Shown piece by piece: positions 58,933-64,000 of a DNA stretch of 64,000 bases (position 1 is its first letter; each line of letters opens with the position of its first letter). Below the pieces are notes generated by a model, which was not told the DNA's origin, did no database searches, and was given only the letters and a program-made list of their open reading frames with translations. The position numbers were made by a program, and so were the translations under genes. The stretch is from Tupaia tana (taxonomy: Eukaryota > Chordata > Mammalia > Scandentia > Tupaiidae): the NCBI GenBank assembly GCA_026018925.1, contig JAKSZU010000016.1, positions 5,252,940 through 5,316,939 on the forward strand. Reading direction: 5' to 3'.

Positions 58933-61439
58933 ATTTTGAATTGACCGAATTTTGAATTTGGTCACGTGTACTAAATTTGCTTTTAGAGCTGGGGAAAAAG
59001 AAAAGACGCATTACTGCCTTGACGGCGACAGTGTCCTGGGTTACCCTTATAGGGCCGACCTTGATTTCAGTGTGAATCTTCAGGCTTACAGCCTAAATAA
59101 TAATCATTCCGTATAAATCTTCTAACCCCTGGGCCCTGAGCAGGTCTAGATTTGCCCCCTGCATTTGGTATCTTTCCCTCTGCATTCTCAACATGATGGA
59201 AATTTAAACAGCCAGGATCATGTTGTTGAAATCAGATTATAAAACTTTATATACTGTCGGTGCCTTTGACTCTATAAAAATTGGCTTTCATGCCCGGCTT
59301 AGATTTGGCATTGGATTAGGGTGAGCTGAACTGCAGCTCTAGAGAAGTCCTTCTGAATTCTCAACCACAAACTCCTGTAACTGAAATCTTAGAAGTGGCC
59401 ACAAGCAGTCTGGTTTCGAAACCTGCCAACATTTTCCTCAAGCAAGCCCGTAACCACGTTCATAATTCACTTTTAAAACTACCCCGTCCTTGTAAGTCAA
59501 TGAGACTAAACAGTGTCAGCTGCCGGCTTCTAGTAGTTTCTCTGATGGCTGTATTAATATTTCTGTGTTCTCACCTCCTTTCCCCGGAGGCATCAACTTG
59601 CATGACTGGAGCTGTTAGTTCCACCCAAGACTTTAGTCTAAGGCAAGCCCTAGACAGATGATGTGGAAGACAGATGTTTCTGAATTCATATTCACAAGCT
59701 TTAGAACTGTATCAGACACTCAGTGAAAGAGTTATTATTTTATCTCACTTACACATTCAGAATTTGGGCTCAGTTGAAGAGTGAGACACAGACAAGCTAC
59801 CTGCCCATGGATAACAGAATATTCTGGCTTCCTTATCTCCCTGCTTTCCTCTATTTCTGTTTATTGCCCCATTTTTCTTTCCCTCTCCTGGGAAGAATAG
59901 CTCAAAACCATGACATTTTCATTGTGTTAAGTTTTCTCTTTTTTCTTTTTGTAAGAAGAGCTCACTTATGAGCTCAGCGTTTAGGTTTTTATTTTCAATT
60001 GCTTTACCTTTGATCTGGATTTTTGTTTTATTCAGTAAATTAAACCATGGCATTAGGATAGTCACTTGGCTTATATTTAAGGGCTTTTTTTTTTTTTTTT
60101 CTAAAATGAATCCAAAGCAAAGATGCTTCTGCATTCCTTAGTAGCATTTGTTGTATTAAAGCTCTTTTTCACCAAAATTGATTTCTAGATCTCGGTAATA
60201 ACCTTTATTAGAGGTTTTCAGCCTGTGCGTAAGCTTTCCAGCCCATTGACTTAGCTTTACGAGAAACCGCTTCTGAATGGTAGAGAATGAGCCTCTTGGA
60301 CTCTCTCTCTTTAGCTTGGGGTTCAAAGGTAGGAAAGTATTGCCCCATCCTTCTTTGATGACTCCTCTTTGGAAACGCCATGCACAGAGCCTACAAGGAG
60401 CTGCACAGGGAATGGTGTGATGTGTTGGCCAACGTCCATAGTTACATTTAAACATTTAAATTGACATTCTCCACCTGGGGTGATTCTTTCAATAACAGTC
60501 CTGTTTGAAAGCCTGTGAGACGAAGGGGAAATGTCTTTAAATTATCCCTCAGCACAGTTTATTTTAGATGCGGTTACTGGTAAAGATAATAACCTTTGTT
60601 ATCGAGGAGCTGGTTTTTTCTCGCTTATCTACTTCCTCTGCTTGGGGAAACCTCACTTCTTATTAGCGCATGTGTATTCACTTAAACAGAGGCTTGGGGG
60701 AGAAATCTGTGGTTTTCGAAGCTCCATCTCTCGACCTGTTACCACTAAATGTTTTTATTAAATCTTCCCACTGATGTCTGTTCCTGATTTCCAGCTTCAC
60801 TGATGCACCTTAGCAGGAGAGGTGAGGCTGGCTGGACAGTGAAGACACAAGACTGTCTTTCCTCTGTTGTAGAATCAGTCTGTGATGTTGCCTCCAGTCC
60901 ACTCAGATTCTTATGTTAGGACTCTCCAATGAAGCCAGGGAGATTTGCAATCTGAGGCCCTGATCATGTGACAGGCGGGACAGTGTGTCTGTCATCTTTT
61001 AGTGTGTCCAAGGGCCTAGGCCTAGCTCCATCAGCAGTGTAAGAGGACCCTAACCAACCCTAATGTTGATTTACAAGTGAGATCAGTTAAAATGTGCATT
61101 GAAAGTGGTCTTAGGTGGAGAAGGAAGTCACGTGGGACAACCTGAGGGAGGTGTGGCAGAAAAGGTTTAGGGTTGCACCACTTCCTCCTTTGAAGATGCT
61201 GCTTGGATTTCGGTTGATGCAAGTGGAAGAGTCTTGAACGACATGTGTGCCTCCACCTCATCCTCTGTCCCTTAGGAAAAAACAGGCAAAATGGAGCGGG
61301 GGGTGGTGAACAAGGAACCAAAGCGAACACCGGGCCTTGGCTCTTCCCATGCCCTAGAGAAGGGCTTGGTTCTGGTGTGCCCTGTGCCCTCTCATCTTTG
61401 TTCTCACGCCTCACGATCCCTCTAGCTCCTTCCTAGTCA
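58933..61439. other. Unassigned sequence, about 2.5 kb, repeat-poor
   Basis: No repeat family recognised. Stretches at 59,380-59,660 and 60,450-60,770 look like single-copy, possibly conserved non-coding DNA. No frame of interest. Confidence 0.4.
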
Positions 61440-61936
61440 CCGGCCCCAGCTCATCCAGTCCTTGGAATAAGTCCAAGCTCCTTAATGGGATGGTCTGTGG
61501 TGCTTCTTACCTCCAGCTTCATCAGCCAGCCGCCCCTCACTGCTCCCGCAGTTCCAGCCACGCCGCCTGTGGGTCAGCTTTCCTGTGTGTGCTTTCTCAT
61601 CTGCAGCCTCCTATACATTCTTGGTATCTCTTCTCTTCCCAGAGAGAAGAGAGCTAGTGGCACCCCACTGCCCTGGTTTCCCCTGGGATCCTCTCCTAGA
61701 GATCCCGATTCAAATGTGTGGGAGAGAGACCCTGGAACAGTCAGTTCCCAGGAATCCTGAAGAGCAGCTGAGTTTGCAGACCAGCTGTAAACATCACGTT
61801 ACTGAGAAGCCCCGGCCTCCCCCAGACTCCGAGTTAAGTTCCCCTCCAAGCTGGACCGTGAAGTCCTTAATTGCGTGTCTTCCCGCTAAATGTCCACTTT
61901 TGGAGGGCGGGGACTCTGTCTTAGAATTAGTTCACC
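61440..61936 (+). mobile_element. L2 LINE 3' region
   Basis: The text gtccaagctccttaatgggatggtctgtggtgcttcttacctccagcttcatc, then cccctcactgctcccgcagttccagccacgccgcc, matches the L2 order. It ends with aaatgtccacttttggagggcggggactctgtctta. Confidence 0.78.
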
Positions 61937-61948
61937 AAATAGTCTTTG

Positions 61949-62244
61949 GGGACCAGCAGGTGGTATAATAGTTACGTTGCTGGATTCTCACATGGCTAAC
62001 TGCGGTTGGAGTCCAGGACCAGGAGGCTTGAAACTCACACCAGGTGCGTGTGCATGTGCCTGTGCACGTGCGTGTGCGTGTGTGCCCAAAATCCTGAGAG
62101 GAGACTGGAGGAGAAGGGATTGCAGCATGGCCATCCCCCCTGGGGAGTGATTTCTCTCTTCTATCTCTCAGTCTCTGTCTCTCTGGCAAGGGTAAGTGCC
62201 CTATAGCAAAAAAAGCTATCTACAAGCAAACAAACAAACAAACA
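61949..62244 (+). mobile_element. tRNA-derived SINE at the L2 end
   Basis: A full-length older copy with an expanded gtgtgcatgtgcctgtgcacgtgcgtgtgcg run in the head-proximal part and a (CAAA)n tail at 62,224-62,246. Perfect duplication aaatagtctttg at 61,937-61,948 and 62,245-62,256. Confidence 0.96.
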
Positions 62245-62335
62245 AAATAGTCTTTGAATTAAACTGAGTAGAAACTGGAGAAGGCACCTTATCAGTTTTA
62301 TCTTTTCCGGCTCTTGTGAAAACAAAAGAAAATTT

Positions 62336-62378
62336 CTTTGGAGCTAGTTTTTAAAATAAATAAAAACTAGCTCCAAAG
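62336..62378. repeat. Perfect 18-bp hairpin adjacent to long inverted repeat
   Basis: The arm ctttggagctagttttta (62,336-62,353) is the exact reverse complement of 62,361-62,378, with a 7-bp AT spacer. It ends exactly where the left arm of the long inverted repeat begins. Confidence 0.95.
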
Positions 62379-62989
62379 CCCTAACAGAATCTATTGAAAA
62401 ACTGTGTATGTTTGTGTGTGTGTATGAGAGAAACAAAAAGTAAAAGAGAGACAAAATGAGAGTGAAAGACAGACAGACAGAGACTACATTAGAGGCAGAC
62501 AGGAAACCAAGCATGTAGGTCTTCTCACTGAGAAAGCATAATGCCTTTTACATCTTGGTATAACAGAAAGATAAAATAAGAAAAAAAAAAAAAAACAAGA
62601 TTTAAAATAAATAAGATAGTAGAAAAATGGCAACACTACCAAAAAAATCTTACAGAAACTGATAATATTGATCTTTGGTTGGTGTTCAAATGTGAACAAT
62701 GCTAGACCCACGCTTACGTAAACTTTTGTGTTTCGTTTTGTTTTGTTTTGTTTTGGGTAAAGATTTACTCCAGTGAAATGTCTGCTTCTCATTTCATCTT
62801 TCTTTTATACCAAAATGTAAAAGGCATTATGCTTTCTCAGTGAGAAGACCTACATGCTTGGTTTCCTGTCTTCCTCTAATGTAGTCTCTGTCTGTCTGTC
62901 TTTCACTCTCATTTTGTCTCTCTTTTTCTTTTTGTTTCTCTCGTACACACACACAAACATACACAGTTTTTCAATAGATTCTGCTAGGG
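62379..62989. repeat. Long inverted repeat, 199-bp arms, about 97% identical
   Basis: The left arm 62,379-62,577 pairs with the right arm 62,791-62,989 as reverse complements of equal length, with about seven mismatches and no gap in my alignment. The 213-bp spacer holds an A run and a (GTTTT)n run. The arms contain GT-, GA- and CAGA-rich text plus a single-copy-like core (aggtcttctcactgagaaag). No target duplication or transposase is evident, and no known repeat is recognised. Confidence 0.93.
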
Positions 62990-64000
62990 CTGGGCAACCA
63001 TAGTTTATCATGGTGGGGTCCTCAAATCTGCAAGATTCCATAATCTGTCTTTGTTCCTTAGCATACTCTTGCTTCTGGAAGGTTCCTGATATAAATTCAT
63101 TTCAAACATGTTAAGAAAAACAATGCCTGGTACTGACTCTTGCTTCTAAGTATGGAAAACATGATTTTATGCTATTAGCTGTTACACTTTTTGTTGGTGC
63201 AGATGCTATTATCTGATTTAAACATCGAAGGGATGATTTTATTTTGTTTGTACCCTGGAGGCTCAAAAGAAGAAAGAAAGAAAAGACAGCACCATTTTGA
63301 AAAGGAAAGCATCCAATAATTAAATCTGCTTTCCCAGAGATGAAGAGCAGATGTTCTGTCTCTTTCGTGGAGTGGGAGTGTGTGGACACTTAGGGGAGCT
63401 GTACCCAGAGCATGTTTCATCATCTTAAAAAGTCAAGGGGTTTGAGGGAAGTCCCTAGACATGGGAGGTCTGGCTGGGATAAATCCGTACTTGTGCAGCA
63501 ACACAAAAGGGAATTTGCCACATTTTTTTGGCAATCGTATAATTTTGAAATTTTCCTCCAAACTCTCAAATGTAAAAGATTGTTATCACCACAAATGAAT
63601 AGTTTTGAAAATGAGCAGGAAAAGAAAACTTTTTTTAACTTGGCTAAGACAGTCTTACTAAGCAAATTGTTACTCACAGCAACTTCTGCAACAGCCTACC
63701 ATGCATGAGAAAAGTCACACCATACAAAAAACAAAGCCAGCATCGGGGTTGCCTCATTAACCATTGTGGGTGCAAAAGACTGAATGTTCTCTTTATTCTA
63801 TTGCATGGGAAATGATTCTAAGGCTATCAGAACCACCTGAGGAGCCCTCTCAAACTCTCTTGCTTAATCATTCTTTCTGTTCTTATACCTCTACTGTCAT
63901 ACGCTCCACCTGAGCCTCCCAGGGCAGACAGATGTAATCTTTTTTTTTTCTTTATTCATGATAGAGGAAGTGTGTGTATGAACAGGCTCATGTGTATGTG
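62990..64000. other. Unassigned right end of window
   Basis: No repeat or gene recognised. The final bases (T-run at 63,940 then ctttattcatgatagagg) could be the tail of a cut-off minus-strand SINE, but this is not supported. Confidence 0.4.

Noticed and set aside
63800-63860. MER5-like words (atcagaaccacctgaggagc)
   Set aside because: Only about 30 bp match; too short to call an element.

Overview
This window is mammalian nuclear DNA with no bacterial or viral gene layout. I found no host exon, promoter or RNA gene that I can defend. The recognisable content is transposable elements of several ages set in otherwise unassigned, intergenic- or intron-like sequence. The best organism guess is a tree shrew (Tupaia or a close relative). 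Two reasons support this. First, about 30 copies of one tRNA-derived SINE of roughly 250 bp (Pol III A box, B box, a CT-rich 3' region, an A-rich tail) are present, many still CpG-rich and flanked by clear target-site duplications (TSDs). Second, two SINEs fuse a tRNA-like head to two 7SL/Alu-like monomers. 7SL-derived SINEs are known only from primates, rodents and tree shrews, and the tRNA/7SL chimera resembles the Tu-type SINEs I recall from tree shrews. This assignment is inference.

Layout. 0-19 kb: scattered tRNA-SINEs, with MIR, MER5-like, hAT-like, L2 and old L1 relics. A SINE-split miniature DNA transposon lies at 2.76-3.14 kb, an ancient element with imperfect inverted arms at 17.28-17.76 kb, and the first chimeric SINE at 17.9-18.24 kb. 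19.3-23 kb: old L1M-type pieces peppered with SINEs, including two inserted at the same target. 24.4-25.7 kb: an antisense L1 ORF1 fragment. 26.17-32.50 kb: an essentially full-length L1 bounded by a perfect 16-bp TSD, with both ORFs broken and two younger SINEs inside ORF2. 32.7-36.4 kb: an L2 3' end, an old L1M carrying a mariner-like MITE, and a SINE whose tail grew into a GAAA microsatellite. 36.4-64 kb: mostly unassigned sequence with SINEs, L2, MER5 and MIR relics, a CpG-dense patch at 53.1 kb, the second chimeric SINE at 58.6 kb, and a 199-bp, about 97% identical inverted repeat at 62.38-62.99 kb.

The genes do not work together here. The only protein-coding remains are the two decayed L1 frames, ORF1 (RNA-binding protein) and ORF2 (endonuclease/reverse transcriptase). 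L1-type machinery is the likely source of the SINE insertions, which carry A-rich tails and short TSDs typical of it. Nested insertions give relative ages: L2, MIR and MER5 are oldest, then L1M, then the 26-32 kb L1, then the CpG-rich tRNA-SINEs. The least explained structure is the long inverted repeat near the right end.
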